DNA of 64,000 nucleotides, from positions 125,150,391 through 125,214,390 of the forward strand of contig CM043947.1 in the NCBI GenBank assembly GCA_014529385.2, in the 5' to 3' direction. The first letter of the stretch is position 1, and every line of letters begins with the position of its first letter. This stretch comes from Adiantum capillus-veneris. Lineage: Eukaryota > Streptophyta > Polypodiopsida > Polypodiales > Pteridaceae. A program made the position numbers and the translations under genes. Below, piece by piece: positions 30,401 through 42,840 of this stretch. A model generated the notes under the pieces. It did not search any database. It was given only the letters and a program-made list of their open reading frames with translations, and was not told where the DNA came from.

Positions 30401-33400
30401 TTGTAAGAGATGACGCCCCAGACAGGGAGCCCCTCAAGCATATTCATTTGTATATGGAGAGATGCCCTCATTTCGCATTTGTTGAAAACAGCCCACAGGT
30501 TTGTCACCCTTCCCCTCCTCAGCATATGCCACAATGGATGCACTACTCCAAGAGATGACATTCTGAAGTGGAAAACAGCCCATAACTTCCTCACCCTATG
30601 GCTCTTGGGCATATCTCGACAATCAACGCATAGAGATTCTCTAGTGTAGGTAATTGCATCCGTAGGGATTTCCTCGCCTCACATTCACTGAAATTAGCCA
30701 CAGCTTCCTCAGCCTACCCCTCCTAGGCAAGTGACTGCAAGAGAAGACATTCTAGAAAGGAAGCTCCTTTAAGCACCACATTTTGCGTACATGTCGACCA
30801 AGGAATTCTCAAGAATGATGTCCTTTTCAGCAGCCCCTGAAAAACAATATCATCATGAATTCTTTTCCCCATTCCAGCATCTTGCATGGTACCCCATGCC
30901 TTGAAGCTGCAAGGATAGATGTTTGCATCATGAGAAACAACCTCACTTTGCATCTGCTGAAAACAACCCCTAGCTTCCTTGCCCTACGCCTTTGTGCATA
31001 TGCCACAATCAATGTGTTTAAGGGAAGTCATTCCGGACACGGAGCTCCTCAAGCATATGTGATTGCATCTACCTTAGTTGGGCAAACACCACAATCAGTG
31101 CATTCCGAAGAGATGACCTCCCATATCGAAATCTTCAAAAGCACTTTCTTTGCTTTTTGAAGGACCCCACACTTGACAAACATGTAGATCCCGACACTCC
31201 CAAGCACCGCCTCTTTTTTCAACACCCCCTGGACTAACAATCTCATTGTGAATTCTTTTGCCCAAATCAGCACCACATGCCTTCAAGATCCAAGCATAGG
31301 TGATTGCATATGGAGAGACACCCTCGCTTTTGCATATGGAGAGATGCCCTCACTTTTGCATCTGCTACTACAGAGAACCCAGATCTTACTGCTCATGCCT
31401 TTGTTGACATATTTTGCAATCAGTGCATTTGAATAGCAACCACCCAGATAGGAAGATCTCCAAGAGAAGACATTCTAGGCAGGAAGCTCGTATAAGCACC
31501 ACATTTTGCGTACATGTCAACCAAGGAATTCCGAAGCACGGCGTCCTCTTTCGACTTCCCCTGACCAACAATACCGAGCAATTCCCAGGAACGACATCTT
31601 TTTCAATAGCCCCTAACTAATCATGGTGCCACGCGCCTTCAAGATACAAGCGTATGTGATTGCATATGGAGAGATGCCCTCACTCTGCATCTGCTACAAA
31701 CAACCCAGATCTTCCTGGTTCTGCCTTTGTTGACATATCTTGCAATTAGTGCATTCCAGTAGACAACCTCCTAGATAGGAAGCTCTCCAAGAGAAGACAT
31801 TCTAGATAGGAAGCTCCTTTCAGCACCACATTTTGCGTACATGTCGACCAAGGCATTCCGAAGCACGATGTCCTCTTTCAACTGCCCCTCACCAACAATA
31901 CCATCGTGAATTCCTTTCCCCATGTCAGCATCTTGCATAGTCCCCCATGTATTTGAAGTTGCAAGCATAGATGTTTTCATTTGGAGAAACAACCTCGCTT
32001 TGCATCCACTAAAAACAACCCCTAGCTTCCTTGCCCTACCCCTTTTGTGCATTGGGCGGGGCAAATGCCACAATCAATGCATTCCCAAGAGATGATTTCC
32101 CAAGTAGAAAGCTCCCAAGAACTTTCTTTTCTTTCTGAAGGACACCACACTTGACATACATGTCAATCTCCGCACTCCCAGGCACCACCTCTTTTTTCAA
32201 CAGCCCCTGACTAACAATCTCATTGTGATTTATTTTGCCCCAATCAAGGCCACATGCCTTCAAGATCCAAGCATAGGTGATTGCATATGGAGAGACACCC
32301 TCACTTCACATCTGCTGAAAACAGCCATAACTTCCTCACCCTATGGCTCTTGGTCATATCTCGACAATCAATGCATAGAGATTCTCAAGTGTAGGTAATT
32401 GCATCCGTAGGGATGTCCTCGCTTCACATTCACTGAAATTAGCCACATCTTGCTCAGGCTACCCCTCCTAGGCAAGTGACTACAATCCAAGAGAAGACAT
32501 TCTGGAAAGGAAGCTCCTTTAAGCACCACATTTTGCGTACATGTCGACCAAGGCATTCTCAAGCAGGACGTCCTTTTCAACAGCCCCTGACAAACAATAT
32601 CATCATGAATTCTTTTCCCCATTTGAGCATCTTGCATGGTCCCCCATGCCTTGAAGCTGCAAGCATAGATGTTTGCATCATGAGAAACAACCTCACTTTG
32701 CATCCGCTGAAAACAACCCCTAGCTTCCTTGCCCTACGCCTTTTGTGCATATGCCACAATCAATGTGTTTGAAGGGATGTCATTCCGGACACGGAGCTCC
32801 TCAAGCATATGTGATTGCATCTACCTTAGTTGGGCAAACACCAGAATCAGTGCATTCCAAAGAGATGACCTCCCAGATCGAAAGCTCCTGAAGCACTTTC
32901 TTTGCTTTTGGAAGGACACCACACTTGACAAACATGTAGATCCCGACACTCCCAAGCACCGCCTCTTTTCTCAACACCCCCTGGACTAACAATCTCATTG
33001 TGAATTCTTTTGCCCAAATCAGCACCACATGCCTTCAAGATCCAAGCATAGTTCATTGCATATGGAGAGATGCCCTCACTTTTGCATCTGCTACTACACA
33101 GAACCCAGATCTTCCTTCTCATGCCTTTGTTGACATATCTTGCAATCAGTGCATTCGAATAGCAACCTCCCAGATAGGAAGCTCTCCAAGAGAAGACATT
33201 CTAGACAGGAAGCTCCTATAAGCACCACATTTTGTGTACATGTCAACCAAGGCATTCCGAAGCACGACGTCCTCTTTCGACTGCCCCTGACCAACAATAC
33301 CGAGCAATTCCCAAGAATGACATCTTTTTCAATAGCCTCTGACTAATCATCGCGCCACGTGCCTTCAAGATCCAAGCATAGGTGATTGCATATGGAGAGA

Positions 33401-33560
33401 TGCCTTCGCTTTGAATCTGCTACAAACAACCCAGATCATCTTGGCCGTGCTCTTGTTGACATATCCTGCAATTAGCACAATCCAATAGAAAATGTCCCAG
33501 ATGGGAAGCTCTCAAAGCAGTTTGTGTGCTTCTGAAGTACACCTCAATTGGCCTACATGC
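27450..33560 (-). pseudogene. fossil PLS-class PPR coding array
   Basis: On the minus strand, short frames spell PPR pieces such as NALVDMYAKCG, ISYNAFVAGYAQEGHGQEGL, KRIHDDIVCQGLLKR and YACSFKAWGTMQDA. These are the P, L and S motifs of land-plant PLS proteins, which bind organellar RNA. The triplet recurs about 17 times: the codons for the MY(A/V)KCG box lie near 27725, 28072, 28335, 28718, 29112, 30015, 30790, 31172, 31508, 31839, 32158, 32540, 32928 and 33239, among others, with spacings of about 310-390 bases. Frameshifts and stops occur in every unit, no Met-initiated long frame exists and no E or DYW end was seen. It may be one old gene expanded by internal duplication, or several. Confidence 0.75.
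30570..33490 (-). repeat. duplication of 1,745-bp period inside the PPR fossil
   Basis: The stretch from about 30570 to 31760 matches 32315 to 33490 with few differences; for example ATAACTTCCTCACCCTATGG stands at 30582 and 32327. Both copies carry the same frameshifts in the PPR frame (MQSEVVSHDANIY in both), so the array was already dead when it duplicated, or it duplicated very recently. Confidence 0.75.
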
Positions 33561-33647
33561 CTATTGCCGGTGTGGGCCTACACTGAAGAGGGGAGACATG
33601 GTTGGGGTAGCGCCACAGTGGAAGGAACAGAAGCCCACACACACACA

Positions 33648-33687
<40 letters not shown>

Positions 33688-34424
33688 ACTATCCCGTCTC
33701 TCTACCCTATGGCCTTTAGACCATAGGTTGGTTATTCTAGGTCACCTAAAGACTCTTTTAAGTGTTTCAAGAACATTTTTCATTGGCCTTATATCTTGTG
33801 TCCATATACGTTAGGGAAATATATTTCTTATCTTGTGATTAAGGTTTAATATTATATTGAGAATTAAATAAGCTAGAAAAAACTAAAAAGTATTTAGTCC
33901 TCAAAATTTCAAAATGAGAGTTTGAACAATTGATGTATGGTCATTTTTTGTTGGGTGTAAGTTCTTCTATTGTGAATTGATGGTGTAAGCGTTTGAAATA
34001 ATTATCTTTGTATTGCAACTAACTAGATTAAACATATTTGCTTTGAAATAATTTTCTTTGTATTGCAACTAACTAGATTAAACATATATTCAACATCTGT
34101 GTAAATGCCAACTATTTGCTTAGATAGTAAACATCGAGTATAAATGGTTATTGAAGCATTTGTCCTTTGGATTATGTGAAGATCTCGTTCTTTGATTGTA
34201 ACAAGATTTTATATAAAGTGCGAGTATTTTGTTCCAAACTATGATTTGGTTTCTCTTCTAGATGATGCAGAGAATTGGAATTTATATCTTGAATTTTTTT
34301 CAATAGAGAGAAGCTAGGACTAGTAGAATTTTTTAGCTTGTCATGTAGCAATCGGAACATTGTATCAAGGTTTATTGCAAAGAAATGATTGTATAATGTA
34401 TAACCATTGTTTAAGTTTGTAAAT
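33560..34424. other. gene-free; CT microsatellite and one palindrome unit
   Basis: A (CT)n run lies at 33650-33685, and a lone palindrome unit CCCTATGGCCTTTAGACCATAGG follows at about 33705. A direct repeat around TTTGTATTGCAACTAACTAG occurs at about 34008 and 34058. No protein is readable. Confidence 0.6.
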
Positions 34425-34560
34425 TGGAAGTAGAAGGCAATGCAAGTTCCAAAACATGTGCAATGTCATAAGGAGAATCCAGCACAAATACTTTTGCCCC
34501 TCAGGATTTGTAAATCAAAGTGCATGGTGAGCCGGACCTTCCATCCACCAACAGATCAAT
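34425..34560 (+). pseudogene. truncated third copy of the FCP1-like exon start
   Basis: The sequence matches 39825-39960 (AGTAGAAGGCAATGCAAGTTCC ... GTGCATGGTGAGCC ... CCATCCACCAACA) with several base changes and stops. It ends before the phosphatase region. Together with the two units that follow it shows that the local duplication happened more than once. Confidence 0.6.
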
Positions 34561-34734
34561 GCATTTGTGAATTAAAGTACTTGAAATTTTGATTTAAATG
34601 TTTGAATGTTATAATGATATTTGAAGGCAAAGATCCCTTCAACTGTGTGGTAAAGCAACAAATGTATGATGTATGATAATGATTCAATTTTGTATATCGT
34701 GTTGCATATTTATCGCATTTTTTTAGCTTACACA

Positions 34735-37209
34735 TTTTTCTAGCATAGAGGACACCCTATGGCCCTAGGACCATAGGATGCCATCATATCCCATGTACAA
34801 TTTCTCTTTTACCATAGAGGACATCTTATGGATCTAGGGTCATAAGACGCCAACATAGTGCATAAATGGCTTCTTATAAGTATACACGTAAAAATAGTGC
34901 ATAGAGGGAATTTTACTAGCATAAAGACCGCCCTATGGCCTTGGGACCATAGGGTGCCAACATAGACCATAGAGGGATTTTCATTAGCACCTTGTTTCCC
35001 TTGGACGCAATGTGCCATAAAGTGGTTTTTGTATATATAGTAGAGAATTCTCACACAGATGATACCTTGGTCACTATCTAGCCCTTGGACCATATGATAG
35101 TAGCATAGAGGAAACCCTATAGCCCTAGGGTTTCCTTCTATCCCTAGCGCCATACACTGCCAACATATAGTATACATGGTTTCTTCATAGAGCAAACCTT
35201 TTAGTCCTACACTATAGAGTGGAAACCTAGACCATATAATGTATCCTACTAGCATAGAAGGCACCCTATGACCCTGAGGCCAAAGAGTACCAATTTAGGG
35301 CATAAAGGGTCTCTTCCTAAGTTGAAGGGCACCTTGTGGCCCTAGGGAGCACCCTATGGCCCCAGGGCCATAGGGTGTCAACATAGTCAAACTTAGAGCA
35401 TAGAGGGTTTCTTACTATCATGGAGGACACCCTGTGTCCTTGGTGCCATAGGGTGCAAACATATAGCATGGAGGGTTTCTTGCTAGCATAGAGAGCACCC
35501 TATGGCCTTGGGGCCATATGATTTCGACAAATAGCATAAACGGTTTTTTGATAGCATAGAGGATAGCTTATTTCCCTGGGGCCATATGATACAAAAATAA
35601 AAGAGTCTTAAGAAGGGAACCTAGGCCACTAAATCACAATGGGGCCATAAGGTGGTCTTTGTGGGGAATGATCCTAAAGGGTTCCTTGGCTATCCTATGG
35701 CCTTTGGGCCATAGGTTACCAAGATAGAGTTTAGATGGTTTCTTACTAACATAGAGCTCACATTGTGGCCTACGGTCTTTAGATTCTAATATAGAGTTTC
35801 AATGGTTTCATACTAGGCGTAAGGGGCACCCTATGGCCTTGAGGCCATAGAGTGTCAATGTAGAGCGCAGAGGTTTCCTTTCTAGCATAGAGGGTACCAT
35901 GTGGCCTAGGAGCCATTTGATGCACCCTATGGCCCGAGGGCTGTAGGTTGCCAATGTAGACAAGGTTTCTTAGTAGCATTATAAAGGGTACCTTGTGGCC
36001 CTCAAATCTCCATAGGGTGCCAACATAGAGCGTAGAGGGTTTTTCTTACTAGCATAGAGGACATCCTATGGCCTTGGGGCCATAGGGTTGCAATATTGAG
36101 CATAGAGGATTTCTTACTAGCATAGAGGCTACCTTGTGGCCCTAGGTCCATAGGGTGCAAACATAGAGAATAGAGGATTTCTTACTATCATACAGGGTAC
36201 CTTGTGGCCCTAGGTCCATAGGGTGCAAACATAGAGCATAGAGGATTTGTTACTAGCACAGAGGCCTCCCTATGGCCCAAAGGCCATAAAGTGACAACAT
36301 GTAGCATAAAGGGTTTCTTACTAGCATAAGAGGTAGACCTTGTGGCCCTCGGGTCATAGGGTGCCAACATAAAGCATATATGGTTTCTTACTAGTGCTCA
36401 TAGAGGGCATCTTGTGGCCCTATGACAACCCATGGCCTTGGGGCCATAGGGTGACACATAAATAAAGTACCATATGGCTTTGAAGCCATATATCTATTTA
36501 TATGTTGAGACCTCCCAACAATCCTAACCCTACGGCCTTGAGGCCATAAACAGACATATTTTGGATTATCTTAAAGTCATAGAGATATCTACCAAGAGAA
36601 CCGTATGGCCTGAAGGCCATAAGAAACTTAGTCAAGGAAATCATCCAATGCAAGAAGATCATGGCAATAGAAAATGAGGCTTCTGCTCTAGAGCTTAAAG
36701 TCATAAATTTTTCTCCAAGTATACTTCTAGGCGCCACCATCATGGACAAAGAACTAATGTAGCTAGATGTGTTGTCAGTTAGTAAATTTGCTATTTGCGA
36801 TTAGTTTTCTCTAAGAGTGATGAAAAAAAGAGTTATCAAAATCTAGATACTTTGGAATCTAAAATTATGTGTTCTTTAAACTTGCAGTCCTTCAAAAAGA
36901 TATTGCGGCTGACAAGGTTTTACTCGAGATTTTTGGTATAGAGGATGCTAATGCCATTGACCCTACTGAGAAAGATTCTATCAATATCCATGTCAACCAA
37001 AGAGTTTCTGACGAAGATAACAAGAATCTACAAGTCTTTTTAGGTCAACTGCTACAACGACTGGAGATAAATTTAAAGAGTAATCCAATGGAAGAAGACA
37101 GTGAAAGTTCCAGAACATGTGCAAGGGAAGAAGAAGAATCTAATGAAAATATTCTAGTAGCCCAAGAGTTGGGAATTGGATTGCATGACACCACAATGGA
37201 AGTAGAAGG
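34735..37209 (+). repeat. segmental tandem duplication, unit A
   Basis: This unit holds a palindrome array (34735-36560), a short non-repeat region and an exon (36888-37209). It aligns with 37268-39833 at an offset of 2,534 bases at the start, with small indels after. Palindromes such as CCCTATGGCCTTGAGGCCATAG and spacers TTTCTTACTAGCATAGAGG belong to the 19.7-24.5 kb family. Confidence 0.85.
36888..37209 (+). CDS. orphan exon (acidic, unrecognised), unit A
   Basis: The exon begins after a good acceptor (AAACTTGCAG, AG at 36886-36887). It stays open for over 100 codons reading LQKDIAADKVLLEIFGIEDA, then an acidic segment (EEDSESS, REEEESNENILVAQELG). Unit B places the same sequence just upstream of the phosphatase frame, so it is probably the exon 5' of that domain. 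Here it runs into a T tract and the start of unit B, cut off from the rest. Function unknown. Confidence 0.4.
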
Positions 37210-37267
37210 TTTTTTTTTTCTTTTTTTTTCTGAAAAGCTCTTTCAATTTCGGAGTATTAACTTACAC

Positions 37268-39840
37268 ATTTTGCTAGCATAGAGGACACCCTATGGCCCT
37301 AGGACCATAGGATGCCATCATATCCCATGTACAATTTCTCTTTTACCATAGAGGACATCTTATGGATCTAGGGTCATAAGATGCCAACATAGTGCATAAA
37401 TGGCTTCTTATAAGTATACACATAAACATAGTGCATTGAGGGAATTTTACTAGCATAAAGATCGCCGTATGGCCTTGGGGCCATAGGGTGCCCACATAAA
37501 GCATAGAGGGATTTTTATTAGCATCTTGTTACCCTTGGGACACACATGATACCTTGGTCACTATCCGGCCCTTGGACCATATGATAGTAGCATAGAGGAC
37601 ACCCTATAGCCCTAGGGTTTCCTTCTATTCCTAGGGCCATACACTGCCAACATATAGTATACATGGTTTCTTCATAGATCAAACCTTTTAGCCCTACGCA
37701 ATAGAGTGGAAACCTAGACCATATAATGTATCCTACTAGCATAGAAGGCACCCTATGACCCTGAGGCCAAAGAGTACCAATTTAGGGAATAAAGGGTCTC
37801 TTCCTAGGTTGAAGGGAACCTTGTGGCCCTAGGGAGCATCCTATGGCCCCAAGGCCATAGGGTGTCAACATAGTCAAATGGGGTGTAAACTTAGAGCATA
37901 GAGGGTTTCTTACTATCAATGAGGACACCTTGTGTCCTTGGTGCCATAGGGTGCAAATATATAGCATGGAGGGTTTCTTGCTAGCATAGAGAGCACCCTA
38001 TGGTCTCCCTATGGACTTGGGGCCATATGATTCCAACAAAGAGCATAAGCGGTTTTTTGATAGCATAGAGGATAGCTTATTTCCCTGGGGCCATATGATA
38101 CAAAAATAAAAGAGTCTTAAGAAGGGCACCTAGGCCACTAAATCACCATGGGGCCATAAGGTGATCTTTGTGGGGAATGCTCCTAAAGGGTTCTTTGGCT
38201 ATCCTATGGCCTTTGGCTACCAACAGAGTTTAGATGGTTTCTTACTAGCATAGAGCTCACCTTGTGGCCTACGGTCTTTAGATGCTAATATAGAGTTTCA
38301 ATGGTTTCATACTAGGCGTAAGGGGCACCCTATGGCCTTCGGGCCATAGAGTGTCAATGTAGAGCACAGAGGTTTCCTTTCTAGCATAGAGGGCACCATG
38401 TGGCCTAGGAGCCATTTGAAGCACCCTATGGCCCAAGGGCTGTAGGTTGCCAATGTAGACCGTAGAGGTTTTCTTTCTAGCATAGAGCGAACCTTGTGGC
38501 CTAGGGGCTATTTGGTACTCCCCTAGAGCATACAAGGTTTCTTAGTAGCATTATAAAGGGTACCTTGTGGCCCTCAAGTCTCCATAGGGTGCCAACATAG
38601 AGAGTAGAGGGTTTTTATTAATAGCATAGAGGACATCCTATGGCCTTGGGGCCATAGGGTTTCAATATTGAGCATAGAGGATTTCTTACTAGCATAGAGA
38701 CTACCTTGTGGCCCTAGGTCCATAGGGAGAAAACATAGAGAATAGAGGATTTCTTACTATCATAGAGGGTACCTTGTGCCCCTAGGTCCATAGGGTGCAA
38801 ACAAAGAGCATAGAGAATTTGTTACTAGCACATAGGGAACCCTATGGCCCAAACGCCATAGAGTGATAACATGTAGCATAAAGGGTTTCTTACTAGCATA
38901 AAGAGCAGACCTTGTGGCCCTCGGGTCATAGGGTGCCAACATAAAGCATATATGGTTTCTTACTAATGCTCATAGAGGACATCTTGTGGCCCTATGACAA
39001 CCCATGGCCTTAGGGCCATAGGGTGACACATAAATAAAGTACCATATGGATTTGAATCCATATATCTATTTATATGTTGAGACCTCCCAACAATCCTTAC
39101 CCTATGGCCTTGAGGCCATAAACAGATATATTTTGAATTATCTTAAAGTCATAGAGATATCTACAAAGAGAACCGTATGGCCTGAAGGTCATAAGAAACT
39201 TAGTCAAGGAAATCATCCAATGCAAGAAGATCATGGCAATAGAAAATGAGGCTTCTGCTCTAGAGCTTAAAGGCATAAATTTTTCTCCAAGTATACTTCT
39301 AGGCACCACCATCATGGACAAAGAACTAATGTAGCTAGATAAAGATTAGGAATCTCTAGACAATAAGGAGCATAAAAAATTTTTCATTGTAGATGTGTTG
39401 TCAGTTAGTAAATTTGCTATTTGCGATTAGTTTTTTGTAAGAGTGTGACAAAAAAGAGTTATCAAAATGTTGATACTTTGGAATCTAAAATTAGGTGTTC
39501 TTTAAACTTGGAGTCCTTCAACAAGATATTGCGGCTGACAAAGTTTTACTTGAGATTGTTGGTATAGAGGATGCTAATGCCATTGACCCTACGAGAAAGA
39601 TTCTATCAATCTCCATGTCAACCAAATAGTTTCTGACGAAGATGACAAGAATCTACAAGTCTTTGAAGGTCAACTGCTACAATGACTGGAGATAAATTTA
39701 AAGAGTAATCCAATGGAAGAAGACAGTGAAAGTTCCAGAAATGTCCAAGGGAAGAAGAAGAATCCAAGGAAAATATTCTAGTAGCCCAAGAGTTGGGAAT
39801 TGGATTGCATGACACCACAATGGAAGTAGAAGGAAATGGA
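37268..39840 (+). repeat. segmental tandem duplication, unit B
   Basis: This is the second unit of the duplication, with array at 37275-39120 and the exon homologue at about 39510-39833. It differs from unit A by a 48-bp insertion (CTAGATAAAGATTAGG... about 39335-39390) and scattered substitutions. The exon homologue has a one-base loss and stop codons that unit A lacks. Confidence 0.85.
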
Positions 39841-40893
39841 AGTTCCAGAACATGTGCAACGCTAGAATGAGAATCCAATACAAATATTTTAGCACCCCAG
39901 GATTTGGAAATCGAAGTGCATGGTGAGTCAGACCTTCCATCCACCAACAAATCAATGCTGACTATAATAGTGAGCTTGTGTGGATTGTTCCTGAGGAGAT
40001 GCTGGAAAAAGTCCAAGAAAATGAAGAGCTTAAAGTTTGGACATGAGCATATTGTTCTTCGTCCAGGATGCATTGAGTTTTTAAAGGCTCTATTTAGCAA
40101 TTTCAATGTAGGGATATGGTCAGCTGCTAATGACATGCATGTTGTGGACATCATCAAGATTTTAGAAAAGGAAGCTAAAGAAAAATTTCCATTCTTTATG
40201 ATCTGGGGGCAAAGCCAATGTCAACCATACGTAGAATCAAGGATCACTCGCTTAGATAATCCAGGAGTAGAAGCACTTTTCAAACCGCTGGCTATTGCAT
40301 CATCAAAATTTGGGCTTGATGCAAGAAGATTGCTTCTTGTAGATGATGAACCATTAAAGGGATGTGTGAATACTGCATTGAATTGTAGTTTTCCACCATC
40401 ATTTAATGTTGATGATAAGGAGGATAATATCCTCCTTGGGGAGCTGCTACCATATATCAAAGCTCTCAATCATGTTAATGACATTCGCACAGTTACAGGG
40501 TCTCATTTATATGGATAAGCACCCATTGCTGAAGGTCGTGAGCTTTATAACCATATACACAAGGTTGTTGCAGAGTGGGAGGAGAGAAATCTAATTTTTC
40601 TAGGAAAAACCTACTCCACGGCAAGGCTACCAGAAGTTTCTCGTCCTCTTCACGATGAGAAAGTTACAACATCTAGCACTAGTGGAATGTCCACTCGAAG
40701 TCAAGACAAGAAACTTTCAGCTCGTGATCGAGAAAAAGTAAGGTTCTTCAAGAATATCAAATCATTATCAGCCTTGAAAGGTACAGAAGCAATCATGCTT
40801 GCCGAAAAATTGGGATACAAGGAGCCTGTGATCAAAGTACATGAAGCCAGGAATTATATAAAGCATCTAAAAATTCAGTATGATCTCAAATAG
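39510..40893 (+). pseudogene. FCP1/NIF-like HAD phosphatase-type gene, disabled
   Basis: The main frame (39904-40518) carries the FCP1/NLI-interacting-factor pattern: LRPGCIEFLKALF, VGIWSAANDMHVVDIIKIL, FMIWGQSQC, DNPGVEALFKPL, DARRLLLVDDEPLKG and ILLGELLPYIKAL. The usual DLDGTL nucleophile box is replaced by IVSLCGLFL at about residue 25, so both catalytic aspartates are missing. A TAA (40516-40518) interrupts the frame, which then continues in phase for 125 codons (APIAEGRELYNHIHKVVAEW ... LKIQYDLK) to 40893. The upstream acidic exon (39510-39833) has a one-base loss and stops. Active members dephosphorylate RNA polymerase II tails; this one could not. Confidence 0.68.
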
Positions 40894-41159
40894 CCCTATA
40901 TCAAGAAATGATGGAGCAATGTTTTGTAACATTTTTTCATTTACAAAGATCTTTATGTACTCAGAGACTTTGTTAGAGTGCTTAGGGTTTCAAGATATAT
41001 GAAGATGTAAATGATTAATAGTTTTTTAAATTGTCTTTCAAGACTATAAGTAACTTCTGAGTTTCATGTGCCAAATGCTCTTTTTTTAAAAAGCTTTTAT
41101 AGTTGTTTGCTTTGAAATTTGAGTTCACTATGCTATCAAGGACAATCTACATGCTCATA

Positions 41160-41330
41160 AGGTCAAATCTCGCCCTATATGTCCTTGGGGGAATTTCACT
41201 TTATGGTCTCAACACCCTATGAATCTAAGGCCATAGGGTCATAGTTTGGCATGTGTTCTTGCATAAGACTTACTAAGTGTAACCACAAATTAGCACCCTA
41301 TGTCCCTAAGGTCTTCAACACACTAAAGAT
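41160..41330. repeat. short palindrome-family remnant
   Basis: Units ACACCCTATGAATCTAAGGCCATAGGG and GCACCCTATGTCCCTAAGG belong to the palindrome family. They lie directly before the acceptor of the next frame, as the large array does at 24.58 kb. Confidence 0.7.
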
Positions 41331-41364
41331 CTCTATATTAACTTTTTTTTTTAATCATTTCAGG

Positions 41365-42142
41365 GCTTCTAAGAAAAAATGTTTTGCTATTAGATTATCA
41401 CAAAATAGAGGAGCTCCCTTTCATATTACATCAAATATCACATTCAAACCAAGAGCAATGGTTTCATTATCTACCAACATCTTTCAAACAGGACAAAAGA
41501 ACGCTTATGTTGGATTTAGAGGGTGTGCTTCTTGCAACATTTGAGCTTCAATCAAGGCCAACTTGGACCAAGTACATGTGCATTGTAGAAGATAACAATG
41601 AGGTGTATGCGGTGCGTCCAGATGCAGAGTATTTCTTAAGATTTTGCTTTGAGTTCTTTGAGGTTTGGATTTGGAGCTGCCATCGTTTAAGAAAATCTCA
41701 ACACATAATCAAGACCTGTTTTCCTACACAAAGTCACAAATTCAAGATGATTATGGATAACCGGTGCTGCCAAAATTCAAATTTCATGATCGGTTACAAA
41801 AGATCCTATCACAAAAATCTTTCGACCATATGGAAGCTATTTGATTATTTAGATGGGAGCAACACTATAATATTTGATCATAGTTCATATCGAGTGATGT
41901 GGAATATGCAAGGAACTTATATGATTTTTCCAAAGTTTTGGAACCAACCTACTCAATTGCTTCAAAGTTTTTTAAAAGATGAAATTGTTCCATGGTTATG
42001 TGGATGGTTTAATGCTAAAGACAAGAGAGATTATACCATAATAAATTTTGTAATTTTCCATCCTGATCCTGAGACTCACTATGTAATGCAATGTTATATG
42101 TCTCAAAGGACTCAAAATCTCAAGAGAAGGAGGCCATTTTAA
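41365..42142 (+). CDS. second FCP1/NIF-like HAD-type reading frame
   Basis: After an acceptor TAATCATTTCAG (ending 41364) the frame is open for about 258 codons: LLRKNVLLLDYHKIEELPF, then KRTLMLDLEGVLLATFEL, VYAVRPDAEYFLRFCFEFFEVWIWS, and later TIIFDHSSYRVMWNM with FLKDEIVPWLCGWF. The order matches an FCP1 homology domain. The nucleophile Asp is present (DLEG) but the second, acid-base Asp is Glu, and the late VDD box reads FDHS. It is uninterrupted, so it may be a functional binding domain, a diverged enzyme or a young relic. An upstream exon is implied by the acceptor. Confidence 0.6.
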
Positions 42143-42149
42143 GTGTACT

Positions 42150-42840
42150 AGTTAAGTATTCTAAATAGCATCTACCAAGTATTTGGCAATGTATACTTTT
42201 CAAGATTTAAACTTGATGGAATGTTGTGGGATATCTTGAAACATATTTAAGTTGTTTTTTTAATGAAGTGCATCCTATTGTCAGGAGACTTCTCTCATTC
42301 AAGTTCTTTGGTTTCATTGTTTGATGCTTCTATGGTATTGTTAACTTTTTCTTCTTATTAATTGTCTTTATTAAGTGATCCAAACAATCAGAATTTATTG
42401 ACATTTGGTAGTATTACAAAACGGTGTTTTTTGAACACCCTCAATCTTGGAGATATCATATTGTTTCTAGTTAGTCTTTTATTGTACATGCGATGAAGAC
42501 CATAATTTTTATGAAACTGTCAAGTTGGTGGTAATCTTTATGTTTATACTTTATACTATTTTGACATAATCAATGTATAAAATTCGTATTATTCACATCA
42601 AATGGTGTTTTTAAACACCTCATTTTTTTGAGACACCATCTCTAAAACCTTTGAGTGAAGTTTTAACGCATGTTCTTGATGTAAAAAATCTTCATCTTAA
42701 CATTGATTCTTTGGCACAAACTTATATTAGGAGTTTTTATATTGTAGTTTTATGTTAAGAAATAATTTCAAATTTAGAATTATGATAGTTTATCTAAGTA
42801 AGTGCCTCATCTAACTTTGTATAGGTAAATAAAATACCAA
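42150..42840. other. AT-rich, no gene seen
   Basis: Both strands carry many stops. Two short hairpins of the type GGTGTTTTT-GAACACC (about 42424) and GGTGTTTTTAAACACC (about 42604) recall the 88-bp repeat at 9.2 kb. Confidence 0.5.

Noticed and set aside
33492-33726. Frames reading LSLSLS through the CT run
   Set aside because: They are microsatellite translations.
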